From Microbacterium hydrocarbonoxydans (lineage in GTDB: Bacteria > Actinomycetota > Actinomycetes > Actinomycetales > Microbacteriaceae): DNA of 64,000 nt. Under the pieces are notes generated by a model. That model did not search any database, was not told the origin of the DNA, and saw only the letters and a list, made by a program, of their open reading frames with translations. The stretch lies in NCBI RefSeq assembly GCF_000956475.1, contig NZ_JYJB01000010.1, positions 868,001 through 932,000 on the forward strand. The letters are read 5' to 3'. Shown here in pieces: positions 51,925 to 61,879 of this stretch. A program made the translations under genes and the position numbers. The stretch's first letter is position 1. Every line of letters starts with the position of its first letter.

Positions 51925-54900
51925 GTGTCGAACCAGGTGACCGGCGGCGGGGGCGACGGGGGGTTCGGAGCCAATTCCTGGCTCGTGGAAGAGCTCTACG
52001 AGCAGTTCAAGACCAACCGCGACTCCGTCGACAAGGAGTGGTGGCCGGTTCTGGAGAAGTACGAGGCCGACACGGCCGGCTCCTCCGCCCGCCAGGCCGC
52101 TCCGACCGAGACCGCCCACCCCGTGACCGCCCCGATCCCGGTCATCGGCGCACAGCCCGTCGCGCGCACCACCGCCAAGCCCGCGGCATCCGCACCGATC
52201 CCCGCCCAGGCTCCCAAGCCCGCGGCCAAGGAGTCGGGTGCAGCCGCCGACCCGGTCGACGAGGACAAGGTCACTCCCCTGCGCGGCCTGCCCAAGACCC
52301 TCGCCGCGAACATGGACGAGTCGCTCACGGTGCCGACGGCGACCAGCGTTCGCACGGTGCCCGCGAAGCTGATGATCGACAACCGCATCGTCATCAACAA
52401 CCACATGGCCCGTACCCGCGGCGGCAAGATCAGCTTCACGCACCTGATCGGCTGGGCCCTGATCCGCACTCTCGACGAGTTCCGCAGCCAGAACGTGTTC
52501 TACGCCGAGATCGACGGCAAGCCGTCGGTGGTCGCCCCCGCGCACGTCAACCTCGGCATCGCGATCGACCTGCCCAAGCCCGACGGCACGCGCGCCCTCA
52601 TGGTCCCGAGCATCAAGCGTGCCGACACCATGACGTTCAACGAGTACCTCGTCGCCTACGAAGACCTCGTTACGCGCGCCCGCGGCAACAAGCTCACCGC
52701 AGCCGACTTCCAGGGCACCACCGTGTCGCTGACCAACCCCGGAGGCATCGGCACGGTGCACTCCGTCCCGCGTCTGATGAAGGGCCAAGGCTGCATCATC
52801 GGCGCCGGCGCGCTCGAGTACCCGGCCGAGTTCCAGGGCGCGAGCGAGAAGACGCTGAACGAGCTGGCGATCGGCAAGACGATCACCCTCACCAGCACCT
52901 ACGACCACCGCGTGATCCAGGGCGCCGGCTCCGGCGAGTTCCTGAAGAAGGTGCACGAGCTGCTCATCGGCCAGCGCGGCTTCTACGAGGACATCTTCGC
53001 GGCGCTGCGCATCCCCTACGCGCCGATCCACTGGAACCCCGACATCGCGGTCGACCTCGCCGAGCGCGTCGACAAGCAGTCCCGCGTGCAGGAGCTCATC
53101 AACTCGTTCCGGGTTCGCGGCCATCTGATGGCCGACATCGACCCGCTCGAGTACGTGCAGCGCTCTCACCCCGACCTCGAGATCGAGAACCACGGCCTCA
53201 CGTTCTGGGATCTCGACCGCGAGTTCGTCACGGGCGGCTTCGGCGGCAAGCGCGTCGCCAAGCTCCGCGACATCCTCGGCGTGCTGCGCGACTCGTACTG
53301 CCGCACGGTGGGCATCGAGTACATGCACATCCAGGACCCGGAGCAGCGCCGGTGGTTCCAGGAGAAGGTCGAGGTCAAGTACCAGAAGCCCGGCCACGAC
53401 GAGCAGCTGAGGGTCCTCCGCAAACTCAACGAGGCCGAGGCGTTCGAGACCTTCCTGCAGACCAAGTTCGTCGGGCAGAAGCGCTTCTCGCTCGAGGGCG
53501 GAGAGTCGCTCGTCCCGCTTCTCGACGAGATCCTTCAGGGCGCGGCGAACGCCGGCCTCGAGGGCGCCGCGATCGGCATGGCCCACCGCGGCCGCCTGAA
53601 CGTGCTCACGAACATCGCCGGCAAGACCTACGGCCAGGTGTTCCAGGAGTTCGAGGGACACCAGACGCCGGGCAACCAGCGCGGCTCCGGCGACGTGAAG
53701 TACCACCTCGGCACCCAGGGCACCTTCGTCGCCGAGGACGGCGCCGAGCTCCCCGTCTACCTCGCGGCGAACCCCTCGCACCTCGAGACCGTCGACGGCG
53801 TCCTCGAGGGCATCGTCCGCGCCAAGCAGGACCGCAAGCCGATCGGCACCTTCACCTGGCTGCCCATCCTCGTGCACGGCGACGCGGCGTTCGCCGGCCA
53901 GGGCGTCGTCGTGGAGACCCTGCAGATGTCGCAGCTGCGCGGCTACCGCACGGGTGGCACGATCCACGTCGTCGTGAACAACCAGGTCGGCTTCACGACC
54001 ACTCCCAACGACGGCCGCACCTCGGTGTACTCCACCGACGTCGCCAAGACGATCCAGGCGCCGGTGTTCCATGTGAACGGCGACGACCCCGAAGCGGTCA
54101 TCCACGTCGCGCAGCTCGCGTTCGAGTATCGCGAGCGCTTCCACCGCGACGTCGTGATCGATCTGGTGTGCTACCGCCGCCGTGGCCACAACGAGGGCGA
54201 CGACCCCTCGATGACGCAGCCGCTCATGACCGACCTCATCCAGGCCAAGCGCTCGGTGCGCAAGCTCTACACCGAGTCGCTGGTGGGCCGCGGCGACATC
54301 ACCGAGGAGGAATACGACCAGGCCAAGGCCGACTTCCAGAACCGCCTCGAGATCGCGTTCGCCGAGACGCACGCCGCAGAGACCGGAGCGACTCCGATCG
54401 CCCCCGACCTGCTGCCCGTGGACGAGCAGGTCGGCGCGCCGGAGGTCACCGGCGTTCCCGCCGAGGTGATCCAGCTCATCGGCGACGCGTTCGTGAACAA
54501 GCCCGAGGGCTTCACGGTGCACCCGAAGATCCAGCAACTGCTCGACAAGCGCCTCGACATGAGCCGCAACGGCGGCATCGACTGGGGCTTCGGCGAGCTC
54601 CTCGCCTTCGGCTCGCTGCTCGTCGAGGGCACCCCGGTGCGTCTGGCCGGTCAGGACTCGCGCCGCGGCACGTTCGTGCAGCGGCACGCGACCCTGCACG
54701 ACCGCGCGAACGGCCAGGAGTGGCTGCCGCTGTCGAATCTGTCCGACGCGCAGGGCCGCTTCTTCGTGTACGACTCGCTGCTCAGCGAGTACGCCGCCCT
54801 CGGCTTCGAGTACGGGTACTCGGTGGAGGCTCCCGAGGCGCTGGTGCTGTGGGAGGCGCAGTTCGGAGACTTCGTGAACGGCGCCCAGTCCGTGATCGAC

Positions 54901-55602
54901 GAGTACATCTCGGCGGCCGAGCAGAAGTGGGGCCAGCAGTCGAGCGTGACCCTGCTGCTCCCCCACGGCTACGAGGGCCAGGGACCGGACCACTCCTCCG
55001 CCCGCATCGAGCGCTTCCTGCAGCTGTGCGCACAGGAGAACATGATCGTGGCGCGTCCGTCGACGCCGGCGTCCCACTTCCACCTGCTGCGTCGTCAGGC
55101 CTACGCCCGCCCGCGCAAGCCGCTGATCGTGTTCACCCCCAAGGCCATGCTGCGTCTGCGTGGAGCGACCAGCCCCGTGGAGGCGTTCACGAGCGGCCGC
55201 TTCGAGCCGGTGATCGACGACGACCGCGGTCTCGATCGCTCCGCCGTGAAGCGCGTGCTCGTGCACTCCGGCAAGGTGCACTGGGACCTGCGCGCCGAGC
55301 TCGAGAAGAACCCGAACTCCGAGATCGCGCTCGTGCGCCTGGAGCAGCTGTACCCGACGCCGATCAACGAGCTCAAGGCGATCACCGACTCCTACCCGAA
55401 TGCCGAGCTGGTGTGGGTGCAGGAGGAGCCGGAGAACCAGGGCGCCTGGCCGTTCCTGGCTCTCGCATTCGCCGACGTCCCCGGCGACCGCACGTTCCGC
55501 CCCGTCTCACGTCCGGCGTCCGCGTCGCCCGCGACCGGCTCGTCGAAGGTTCACGCCGCGCAGCAGGCGGCCCTGCTCCGCGAGGCGCTCACTCTCGGCT
55601 GA
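51925..55602 (+). CDS. kgd: Multifunctional 2-oxoglutarate dehydrogenase E1/E2 (2-oxoglutarate decarboxylase, Kgd type)
   Basis: 1225 residues, the fused actinobacterial enzyme of the citric acid cycle. N-terminal E1-type segment NSWLVEELYEQFKTNRDSVD (about 14-33), Ala/Pro-rich linker (about 50-115), an E2-like acyltransferase domain (about 120-350) with the catalytic TYDHRVIQGAGSGEFL (about 327-342) but no lipoyl domain, then the thiamine-diphosphate E1 part with MAHRGRLNVLTNIAGKTYG, GDVKYHLGTQG and HVVVNNQVGFTT. GTG start after GAGGG; upstream frame residues lack similarity. Usually works with separate lipoylated E2 and with GarA regulation; neither is in the window. Confidence 0.95.
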   Translation: MSNQVTGGGGDGGFGANSWLVEELYEQFKTNRDSVDKEWWPVLEKYEADTAGSSARQAAPTETAHPVTAPIPVIGAQPVARTTAKPAASAPIPAQAPKPAAKESGAAADPVDEDKVTPLRGLPKTLAANMDESLTVPTATSVRTVPAKLMIDNRIVINNHMARTRGGKISFTHLIGWALIRTLDEFRSQNVFYAEIDGKPSVVAPAHVNLGIAIDLPKPDGTRALMVPSIKRADTMTFNEYLVAYEDLVTRARGNKLTAADFQGTTVSLTNPGGIGTVHSVPRLMKGQGCIIGAGALEYPAEFQGASEKTLNELAIGKTITLTSTYDHRVIQGAGSGEFLKKVHELLIGQRGFYEDIFAALRIPYAPIHWNPDIAVDLAERVDKQSRVQELINSFRVRGHLMADIDPLEYVQRSHPDLEIENHGLTFWDLDREFVTGGFGGKRVAKLRDILGVLRDSYCRTVGIEYMHIQDPEQRRWFQEKVEVKYQKPGHDEQLRVLRKLNEAEAFETFLQTKFVGQKRFSLEGGESLVPLLDEILQGAANAGLEGAAIGMAHRGRLNVLTNIAGKTYGQVFQEFEGHQTPGNQRGSGDVKYHLGTQGTFVAEDGAELPVYLAANPSHLETVDGVLEGIVRAKQDRKPIGTFTWLPILVHGDAAFAGQGVVVETLQMSQLRGYRTGGTIHVVVNNQVGFTTTPNDGRTSVYSTDVAKTIQAPVFHVNGDDPEAVIHVAQLAFEYRERFHRDVVIDLVCYRRRGHNEGDDPSMTQPLMTDLIQAKRSVRKLYTESLVGRGDITEEEYDQAKADFQNRLEIAFAETHAAETGATPIAPDLLPVDEQVGAPEVTGVPAEVIQLIGDAFVNKPEGFTVHPKIQQLLDKRLDMSRNGGIDWGFGELLAFGSLLVEGTPVRLAGQDSRRGTFVQRHATLHDRANGQEWLPLSNLSDAQGRFFVYDSLLSEYAALGFEYGYSVEAPEALVLWEAQFGDFVNGAQSVIDEYISAAEQKWGQQSSVTLLLPHGYEGQGPDHSSARIERFLQLCAQENMIVARPSTPASHFHLLRRQAYARPRKPLIVFTPKAMLRLRGATSPVEAFTSGRFEPVIDDDRGLDRSAVKRVLVHSGKVHWDLRAELEKNPNSEIALVRLEQLYPTPINELKAITDSYPNAELVWVQEEPENQGAWPFLALAFADVPGDRTFRPVSRPASASPATGSSKVHAAQQAALLREALTLG

Positions 55603-55612
55603 GCGGAACAGA

Positions 55613-55655
55613 CGCGAAGGGCGCCCCGACCGTGAAGGTCGGGGCGCCCTTCGCG
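55613..55655. terminator. Bidirectional terminator between kgd and the sugar operon
   Basis: CGCGAAGGGCGCCCCGACC (55613-55631) pairs perfectly over 19 bp with GGTCGGGGCGCCCTTCGCG (55637-55655), loop GTGAA. It lies 10 bp after kgd and 7 bp beyond the stop of the convergent kinase. Confidence 0.93.
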
Positions 55656-55662
55656 TATCCGG

Positions 55663-56685
55663 TCAGAGAGCGGATGCCGTCAGCGGCCCGGCGAACCGCG
55701 CATCCGAGCTCAGGGATGCTTTCGCCCGCCCGAGCGCGGCGGCATCCGCGCCGGTGTCTCCGAGAGCGAGCAGCGCGGCGCCGAGCACGGGAGGCGCGTC
55801 GACGATCTCGAGGTGTGCGCGCGGGGCATGCTCGGCGAGACCTGCGGCGATGCTCCCGAGCAGGAGGGGGTCGCGCGCTCGGGCGACCCCGCCGCCGAAC
55901 ACCACAGGCACGTCGTGCCGGAGCAGGCCGAGACGGGTGACGCATGCGGTCACGTATGCGACGACTTCGTCGGCCTGCCGCCGGACGACGCTGCGAGCCA
56001 CAGCATCCCCTGCCAGTGCGGCGTCGAAGATGAGCGGAGCCAGGCGCGCGAAGCCGTCATCGCGTCGGCCCAGGTGCACATCTTCGATGAGCGCGCCCAC
56101 GCTGGGCACACCTGCCGCGTCGAGCAGCATCCCGTGCAGGCGGGTCGACGGTCCCCGGCCGTCTTCGGCGCGGGCGGCGTGCCAGACCACGGCATCTCCC
56201 AGCTCGCTGCCGCCGCCCCAGTCCCCCGACAGCGGGCCGAGGGCCGGGAACCGCACCACGGCCCCGTCGCTGCGAACGCCGATCGCATTCATACCGGTGC
56301 CGCAGATGACGGCGACCGCGTCGGTCGCGTCGGTGCCGGCACGAAGCAGAGCGTGCAGGTCGTTCTCGGCGAGGAGCTGCCCGCGCGCCCACGGCAGATG
56401 CGCCACAGCGCCGCGGAACGCGTCGATCTCGTCGGGCAGGTCGAGTCCCGAGAGATACAGGCCGACGTGCCTGAGCGATGCGGCCTCTCGCTCGCCCAGC
56501 GCCCGCTCCACGAGCGCGTCGATGATGCGCACCGATCGATCGAGGCCTTCCAGCTGCGGGCTCGAGCCCTCCCCCCGTTCCCAGGCGAGCACAGTGCCGT
56601 CGGTGTCGAGCAGCACGACGTCGGTCTTGGAGCCGCCGCCGTCGACCGCGAGGATCACGTCAGGCGCCGCCGCCGTCACGCCCAC
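55663..56685 (-). CDS. BadF/BadG-type sugar kinase (N-acetylglucosamine kinase-like)
   Basis: 340 residues of the actin-like ATPase fold. Phosphate 1 motif ILAVDGGGSKTDVVLLDTDG, phosphate 2 VAVICGTGMNAIGVR and later DWGGGSELGDAVVWHAAR are typical of eukaryotic-type GlcNAc kinases and glucosamine kinases. It overlaps the GH4 gene by 10 bp and is last of the operon. By position it may phosphorylate a sugar released by or taken up for the glycosidase; exact sugar unknown. Confidence 0.82.
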   Translation of the reverse strand: MGVTAAAPDVILAVDGGGSKTDVVLLDTDGTVLAWERGEGSSPQLEGLDRSVRIIDALVERALGEREAASLRHVGLYLSGLDLPDEIDAFRGAVAHLPWARGQLLAENDLHALLRAGTDATDAVAVICGTGMNAIGVRSDGAVVRFPALGPLSGDWGGGSELGDAVVWHAARAEDGRGPSTRLHGMLLDAAGVPSVGALIEDVHLGRRDDGFARLAPLIFDAALAGDAVARSVVRRQADEVVAYVTACVTRLGLLRHDVPVVFGGGVARARDPLLLGSIAAGLAEHAPRAHLEIVDAPPVLGAALLALGDTGADAAALGRAKASLSSDARFAGPLTASAL

Positions 56686-57932
56686 TCCAGGAACCGGGAG
56701 TTCGCGGCGAGAAGCAGGTCCGTGAGCTTCTCGGCACGCTCATGCTGCAGCACCAGCGGGTGCGCACGCATCGCGCGCAGCACGCGGTCACGCCCGCCGT
56801 GGAGGGCCGCGTCGAGAGCCAGGCGCTCGTATCCGGCGACCGCGCTGATGAGCCCGCTGATGTCGTCGGGCAGTGCCGCGACCGGTTCGGCGACGAATCG
56901 GCCGTCGACGTAGCGCGCCGGCACCTCGATCACGTGGTCGTCCGGCAGGAACGGCAGCACCCCGTCGTTGCGGAGGTTCACGACGCGCGGCACGTCGGCG
57001 CCGCCGCGAATGGCCATGAGCAGCTCGATGGCCGCCTCGGAGTAGAACGCCCCGCCTCGCTTCTCCAGGATCTCGGGCTTGGTGTCCAGCGCGGTGTCCG
57101 AATAGAGACCGAGCAGCTCCTGTTCGATCGCCCGCACCTCCTGTGCGCGCGTGGCGGAACGCCTCTGCTCGTGAAGAACCTCGTCGTGCGCGTAGTAGTA
57201 CCGCAGATAGTACGAGGGGATGACACCGAGTTGCGCGAGCAGAACGGAAGGGAGCTCGACGTCGTCCGCGAGTTCCCCGAGCCGCGTCTCCAGGGCGCGC
57301 GGCAGCGTGTCGACGCCGTCGATGAAGACACCCCGCTCCCACGTGAGGTGGTTCAGGCCCACGTGCGCGAGGTGCACCCGATCGGCGTCGACGCCCGCGT
57401 CCGCCGCGAACCGACGCTGGAATCCGATCGCCACGTTGCACAGCCCGACCGCGCGATGCCCTGCCTGCAGCAGAGCCCGCGTGACGATGCCGACCGGATT
57501 CGTGAAGTCGACGATCCAGGCGTCCGGTTTGGCGTGCTCGCGCACGACCTCGGCGATCCGCAGCACGACCGGAACCGTGCGCAGCGCCTTGGCGAGTCCG
57601 CCGGGACCTGTCGTCTCCTGGCCGATGCAGTCGACGTCGTGCGGCCAGGACTCGTCCTGCTCCCGGGCGTCCTGCCCGCCCACCCTCAGCTGGATGAGCA
57701 CGGCATCCGCTCCGGAGACGCCGGAGACGAGGTCGCTCGTCGTCGTCAGATGCGCCGGATGGCCGCCACGCGCCAACATGCGTCGAGCCATGCCCCCGAC
57801 GAGGTCGAGTCGCATCGGATCGGTGTCGATGAGGACGAGCTCCTCGATCGGGAGCTCCTTCTGAAGCCGGATGAAGCCGTCGATCAGTTCCGGGGTGTAC
57901 GTCGATCCACCGCCGACGATGGCGAGTCGCAT
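56676..57932 (-). CDS. GH4 family 6-phospho-beta-glucosidase-like enzyme
   Basis: 418 residues of the NAD- and Mn-dependent glycosidase family 4. N-terminal dinucleotide motif VGGGSTYTPELIDGF, the cofactor Cys in LCNVAIGFQRR (about 172) and the metal/substrate histidine in HVGLNHLTWERG are seen. The metal Cys context CNVAIG differs from the usual CNVPIG. VDCIGQETTGPGGLAKALRT fits 6-phospho-beta-glucosidase branch. The start has AAGGAG. Clusters with a sugar kinase, ROK repressor and ABC importer. Confidence 0.88.
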   Translation of the reverse strand: MRLAIVGGGSTYTPELIDGFIRLQKELPIEELVLIDTDPMRLDLVGGMARRMLARGGHPAHLTTTSDLVSGVSGADAVLIQLRVGGQDAREQDESWPHDVDCIGQETTGPGGLAKALRTVPVVLRIAEVVREHAKPDAWIVDFTNPVGIVTRALLQAGHRAVGLCNVAIGFQRRFAADAGVDADRVHLAHVGLNHLTWERGVFIDGVDTLPRALETRLGELADDVELPSVLLAQLGVIPSYYLRYYYAHDEVLHEQRRSATRAQEVRAIEQELLGLYSDTALDTKPEILEKRGGAFYSEAAIELLMAIRGGADVPRVVNLRNDGVLPFLPDDHVIEVPARYVDGRFVAEPVAALPDDISGLISAVAGYERLALDAALHGGRDRVLRAMRAHPLVLQHERAEKLTDLLLAANSRFLEWA

Positions 57933-57969
57933 CTGCTCTCCTTGTGATTTCTTTGTTCGTGACGCGTGG

Positions 57970-59106
57970 TCACTGCGTGGGGATTCGGTCTTCGAGGCGG
58001 CTGCGGATCTGCTCGACCACGAGGCTGCGAGCCCCGGCGAGGACGGAGCTGGCGCCGGTGCCGCTGAGGCGGACCTCCGGCATCGGCCTTCCGTCGCTGC
58101 GCGCGCCCTCCGCGACGAGTCCGGCGAGGCGCACCCCGCCCGCGAGTGCGGTGGGGCCGCCGAGCACCACGAGCTGCGGATCGAGGACGGCGAGGACCGG
58201 TTCCAGCGTGATCGCGACGCGCCGGGCGACCTCGCGCAGGGCGTCCTCGTCATCGGAGAGATGGGAGATGCCGCTCGGGTATCGCGCGGTGCCTGCGAGC
58301 GCTGAGATGAACGGGGAGCCGAGGAGCGCGGTGGTCACGGAGCCAGGCTCTCCCGGTCCGGCGGCGACGGTCAGATAGCCGATCTCGCCGGCACCGCCGT
58401 GAGCTCCGCGATGGATCACGCCGCCCAGATCGATGCCTACACCGAGGCCGACGCCGATCCACAGGAACGCGAAGCTGCCCGCCGCCCGGGCGACTCCGAA
58501 GGAGCGCTCGGCCATGGTGGCGAGATTGACGTCGTTCTCGAGCGTCGCCGACACGCCCAGGCTGGATTCGATGAGCGCGCGCGAACCCGAGGGCGGCCAC
58601 CCTGGCAGCGAGTCGGTGAGCGACAGCGAGTCGGCGTCACCGCTGACAGCGGCCTGGAGTCCTACGGCGACTGTCTCGACCTTTCTCGGATCTGCTCCGG
58701 ATGCAGCGCACGCGGCCTGAATCGCGCGACCGACGTCGCGCTCGGGCGAGCGCTCCTCGCCGAGAACCGGCACCTCCACGATCGGATGCTCGCCCCCTAG
58801 GGCGTCGACGAGCACGGCGTGGATGCCGTCGTCGAGCATGTTCACCGCGACGCCCGTGACCTGATCGTCACGCACGCCCCAGCTCACGGCGCTCGGCCCG
58901 CGACTGCCGGCGACTTCGCCGACCGGGTGGAGCAGCTCTGCGCGCTCGAGCCTGGCGATCATCTGCGTCGCCGTGGGCTTCGACATCCCCGACAGCTCGC
59001 CGAGGCGGGTGCGGGTGAGAGCTCCGTGCTCGAAGAACAGCCGCAGCGCCTCGCGGTCGTTGCGCGTGCGCAACCACGACGACGTGCCTGGGTCGATCTG
59101 GGACAT
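57970..59106 (-). CDS. ROK-family transcriptional regulator
   Basis: 378 residues. N-terminal winged helix (about 15-75) with RTRLGELSGMSKPTATQMIARLE, then a ROK sugar-kinase-like domain with ENDVNLATMAERSFG (the catalytic-type Asp) and GVGLGVGIDLGGVIHRG. The cysteine zinc cluster of many ROK proteins is missing, since the only Cys is in AIQAACAASG. It sits within the operon between the ABC genes and the GH4 gene, so it is a likely local sugar-responsive repressor. Confidence 0.88.
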   Translation of the reverse strand: MSQIDPGTSSWLRTRNDREALRLFFEHGALTRTRLGELSGMSKPTATQMIARLERAELLHPVGEVAGSRGPSAVSWGVRDDQVTGVAVNMLDDGIHAVLVDALGGEHPIVEVPVLGEERSPERDVGRAIQAACAASGADPRKVETVAVGLQAAVSGDADSLSLTDSLPGWPPSGSRALIESSLGVSATLENDVNLATMAERSFGVARAAGSFAFLWIGVGLGVGIDLGGVIHRGAHGGAGEIGYLTVAAGPGEPGSVTTALLGSPFISALAGTARYPSGISHLSDDEDALREVARRVAITLEPVLAVLDPQLVVLGGPTALAGGVRLAGLVAEGARSDGRPMPEVRLSGTGASSVLAGARSLVVEQIRSRLEDRIPTQ

Positions 59107-59190
59107 GGTGCTCCTTCCGCTGTTCCGGGTGCGTTCAGCTCCGCCCGCTTCTGCGACGGGCCGGTCGCCGGCGTTCGTTCGCCGTGGCGG

Positions 59191-60042
59191 TCAGCGACCG
59201 CCGAGCTCTGCGCGGACCTCGTCGCGCAGGCGCCCGAGGTTCTCGGGCTCGGGAGCCGCAGCGAGCAGCGTTCTGGTGTAGTCATGACGAGGGTTCAGGA
59301 TGACCTCGTCTGCGGGTCCTCGCTCGACGACGTCGCCCTTGTAGAGCACCATGATGTCGTCACTGAAGTGCCGCGCGGTCGCGAGGTCGTGGGTGATGTA
59401 GAGCACGCCGAGGTTCTCCTCGCGCTGAAGCTCGGCGAGCAGGTTCAGCACTCCCAGACGAATCGACACGTCCAGCATCGAGACGGGTTCGTCGGCGATG
59501 ATGAACCGCGCTCCCGGGGCGAGTGCTCGGGCGATAGCGACCCGCTGCCGCTGGCCGCCCGACAATTCGTGCGGACGTCGATCCGCGAACGACTCGGCAG
59601 GCGACAGGCGCACGCGTTCCAGGAGCTCGAGAGCTCTGCGGCGGACCTGGTCTCGCATCAGCCGCGGATGGTGGATGCGGATCGGCCGCTCGAGGTGATG
59701 CGCGATCGTGTGGAACGGGTTCAACGACGCGAACGGATCCTGGAACACCATCTGCACCTCGGAGCGGTAGTGAGCGAGCTCCCGCCCTCGCCGGCCGGTC
59801 AGCGCCCCGTCCAGCAGGATCTGCCCGCTCGTCGGAGTCTCGAGCTTCATCAGCATCCGAGCGATCGTCGACTTGCCCGACCCGGACTCCCCCACGAGCG
59901 CAAGGGTCCTGCCGGCCGGCACCGTGAACGACACGTCATTCACCGCATGCAGCGTCGTGGTGCGCAGCCCCGACCTCAGATGGAAGTCCTTCGTGAGGCT
60001 GCGTGCCTCGAGAACCGACGTCATGACAGCATCCGCGCTCAT
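59191..60042 (-). CDS. ABC transporter ATP-binding protein (DppF type)
   Basis: 283 residues with Walker [16 protein letters not shown]-loop MVFQDPFASLNPFH, signature [12 protein letters not shown], Walker B FIIADEPVSMLD and H-loop YITHDLATAR. The DPF-SLNP form is typical of F-type dipeptide subunits. ATG overlaps the upstream stop (ATGA), GGAGGG upstream. Last of the transporter genes, before the ROK regulator. Confidence 0.93.
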   Translation of the reverse strand: MSADAVMTSVLEARSLTKDFHLRSGLRTTTLHAVNDVSFTVPAGRTLALVGESGSGKSTIARMLMKLETPTSGQILLDGALTGRRGRELAHYRSEVQMVFQDPFASLNPFHTIAHHLERPIRIHHPRLMRDQVRRRALELLERVRLSPAESFADRRPHELSGGQRQRVAIARALAPGARFIIADEPVSMLDVSIRLGVLNLLAELQREENLGVLYITHDLATARHFSDDIMVLYKGDVVERGPADEVILNPRHDYTRTLLAAAPEPENLGRLRDEVRAELGGR

Positions 60043-60896
60043 CGAACGCCCTCCTGACTTGCGCCTGTGCGCACGAAGTCGCCTCGCGCGCCTGTCAGCG
60101 AGGGGAAGCTCGACAGCAGCCGCTTGGTGTACTCGTGCTGCGGCGAGCGGTAGATCTCCTCCGCCGTGCCCTCCTCGACGATGCGGCCCTCCAGCATCAC
60201 GGCGATGCGGTCGCTGATCTCGATCAGCATGGGCAGGTCGTGCGTGATGAAGATCACCGCGAAGCCCAGCCGCTCGCGCAGACGCATGATCTCCCTGATG
60301 ATGCCGCGCTGCACCACGACATCCAGCGCCGTGGTCGGCTCGTCCATGATCATGACCTGAGGGTCCAGGGCCAGCGCCATCGCGATCATCATCCTCTGAC
60401 GCATGCCGCCCGAGAGCTCGTGCGGGAAGGACGACAGCCGTGCGGGATCGACGCCGACGAGCGTCAGCAGCTCCTCCGCTCTGCGGTGCTTGTCCCGTCG
60501 GCTCATCCCTGGCCGATGCGTGTCGAAGATGTCGAAGATCTGCGCCCGCACGTCGATCACCGGATTCAGGGAGTTCATCGCCCCCTGGAACACCATCGAG
60601 ATCTTGTCCCACCGGAACGCCCGCAACCCCTCTCCGTCGAGGCCGGCCACGTCGATGTCGCTGCCCGACCGGTCGTGGAAGACGATCGTTCCGCTGGTCA
60701 TCAGCGCCGGAGCCTTGAGCAGACGGTTCAGTCCGTAGGCGAGCGTGGTCTTGCCGCACCCCGACTCCCCCGCGAGCCCGAGGATCTCCCCGCGGTTCAG
60801 CGTCAACGAGACGTCGCGCACGGCTTTCACGGGCGGATCCACCTCGTATTCGATCGATATGCCACTCGCCGTCAGGACGGCTTCTGCACCGCTCAT
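60039..60896 (-). CDS. ABC transporter ATP-binding protein (DppD type)
   Basis: 285 residues. Walker A LAGESGCGKTTLAYG, Q-loop SMVFQGAMNSLNPV, signature LSGGMRQRMMIAMAL, Walker [13 protein letters not shown] and H-loop FITHDLPMLIE. GAMNSLNP is typical of D-type subunits. Overlaps both neighbours by 4 bp. Confidence 0.93.
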   Translation of the reverse strand: MSGAEAVLTASGISIEYEVDPPVKAVRDVSLTLNRGEILGLAGESGCGKTTLAYGLNRLLKAPALMTSGTIVFHDRSGSDIDVAGLDGEGLRAFRWDKISMVFQGAMNSLNPVIDVRAQIFDIFDTHRPGMSRRDKHRRAEELLTLVGVDPARLSSFPHELSGGMRQRMMIAMALALDPQVMIMDEPTTALDVVVQRGIIREIMRLRERLGFAVIFITHDLPMLIEISDRIAVMLEGRIVEEGTAEEIYRSPQHEYTKRLLSSFPSLTGARGDFVRTGASQEGVR

Positions 60897-61879
60897 GCGA
60901 TGACCTCCTCTCCGCCGATGCCGCGGCCCATCCGATGTGCACGGCGCTGCCTTCGAGCCGCTGCCGGCGCCAGCCTGAGCTTCGGGTTCACGATCTCGTC
61001 GATCGCGAAGTTGATGAGCGACAGGCCCGTGCCGATCAGGGCGATGATCGCCCCGGGCGGCACGAACCACCACCATGCGCCGCTGCCGACGGCCTGGCCC
61101 GTCTGTGCGTCGTTCAGCACGGTCCCCAGCGTGATCGATCCCGTCGGCCCCAGACCGAGATAGGAGAGACCCGCTTCCCCCAGCACCGCGAAGATGACGC
61201 CGAAGATGAGCTGGGCCGCCAGCAGCGGCACGAGGTTGGGCAGGATCTCGACGAAGATCACGCGCAGCGGCCGCTCCCCTGCGACCACGGATGCTGCGAC
61301 GTAATCGCGAGTCCGCAGCGAGCGGGCGGTGCCCCGCAGCACCACCGCCGAGCCCGCCCACCCCGTGATCCCGAGGACGAGCGCGACGAGCAGCGAACTG
61401 CGAGCCAGCGCCCCGAGCCCCTCGGTGTGCTGCACGTAGGCGGCGATCACCATCACGAGCGGCAGACCGGGGATCACGAGCATGATGTTCGTCAGCAGCA
61501 TCAGGATCTCGTCGAGGGCCCCCCCGAAGTACCCGGCGAGAACACCGAAGATCAGCGCGAGCAGCAGCGCGACGAGCCCCGCCACGGCGCCGACGAACAG
61601 CGACCCCTGCGTGCCGATCGCGACCTGGGCGAGCACGTCGTAGCCGAGCTTCGATGTGCCCAGCGGATGCGCCGCGCTGGGCGGAAGCAACGGGTCGAAG
61701 CCGGCATCCCTGGGGTCGACGGTGAACAGCGGGCCGAGAACGCCGAACGCGATGATCGCGGCGATCATGACGATGCCGGTGAGCAGCTTGCCCGACAGCC
61801 GCGGCATCGTTCGGCGCGCCCTGGACACCGCCAGGGCCTGCGTCGTGTCGGCCGCGGGCGCGGTGAGGAGGTCAGCCAT
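60893..61879 (-). CDS. ABC transporter permease (DppC type)
   Basis: 328 residues, six helices. N-terminal extension of about 35 residues, then KLLTGIVMIAAIIAFGVLG and HPLGTSKLGYDVLAQVAIGT. EAA loop DYVAASVVAGERPLRVIFVE (about 190-210), with the conserved G. ATG overlapping the next gene by 4 bp, and the upstream permease by 8 bp. Confidence 0.92.
   Translation of the reverse strand: MADLLTAPAADTTQALAVSRARRTMPRLSGKLLTGIVMIAAIIAFGVLGPLFTVDPRDAGFDPLLPPSAAHPLGTSKLGYDVLAQVAIGTQGSLFVGAVAGLVALLLALIFGVLAGYFGGALDEILMLLTNIMLVIPGLPLVMVIAAYVQHTEGLGALARSSLLVALVLGITGWAGSAVVLRGTARSLRTRDYVAASVVAGERPLRVIFVEILPNLVPLLAAQLIFGVIFAVLGEAGLSYLGLGPTGSITLGTVLNDAQTGQAVGSGAWWWFVPPGAIIALIGTGLSLINFAIDEIVNPKLRLAPAAARRQRRAHRMGRGIGGEEVIA

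Noticed and set aside
51832-55281. Minus-strand open frame of 1149 codons opposite kgd
   Set aside because: It is the mirror of the kgd gene in GC-rich codon bias; the composition is a low-complexity Arg/Gly/Leu/Val mix and no motif is recognisable, while the plus strand encodes a complete known enzyme.
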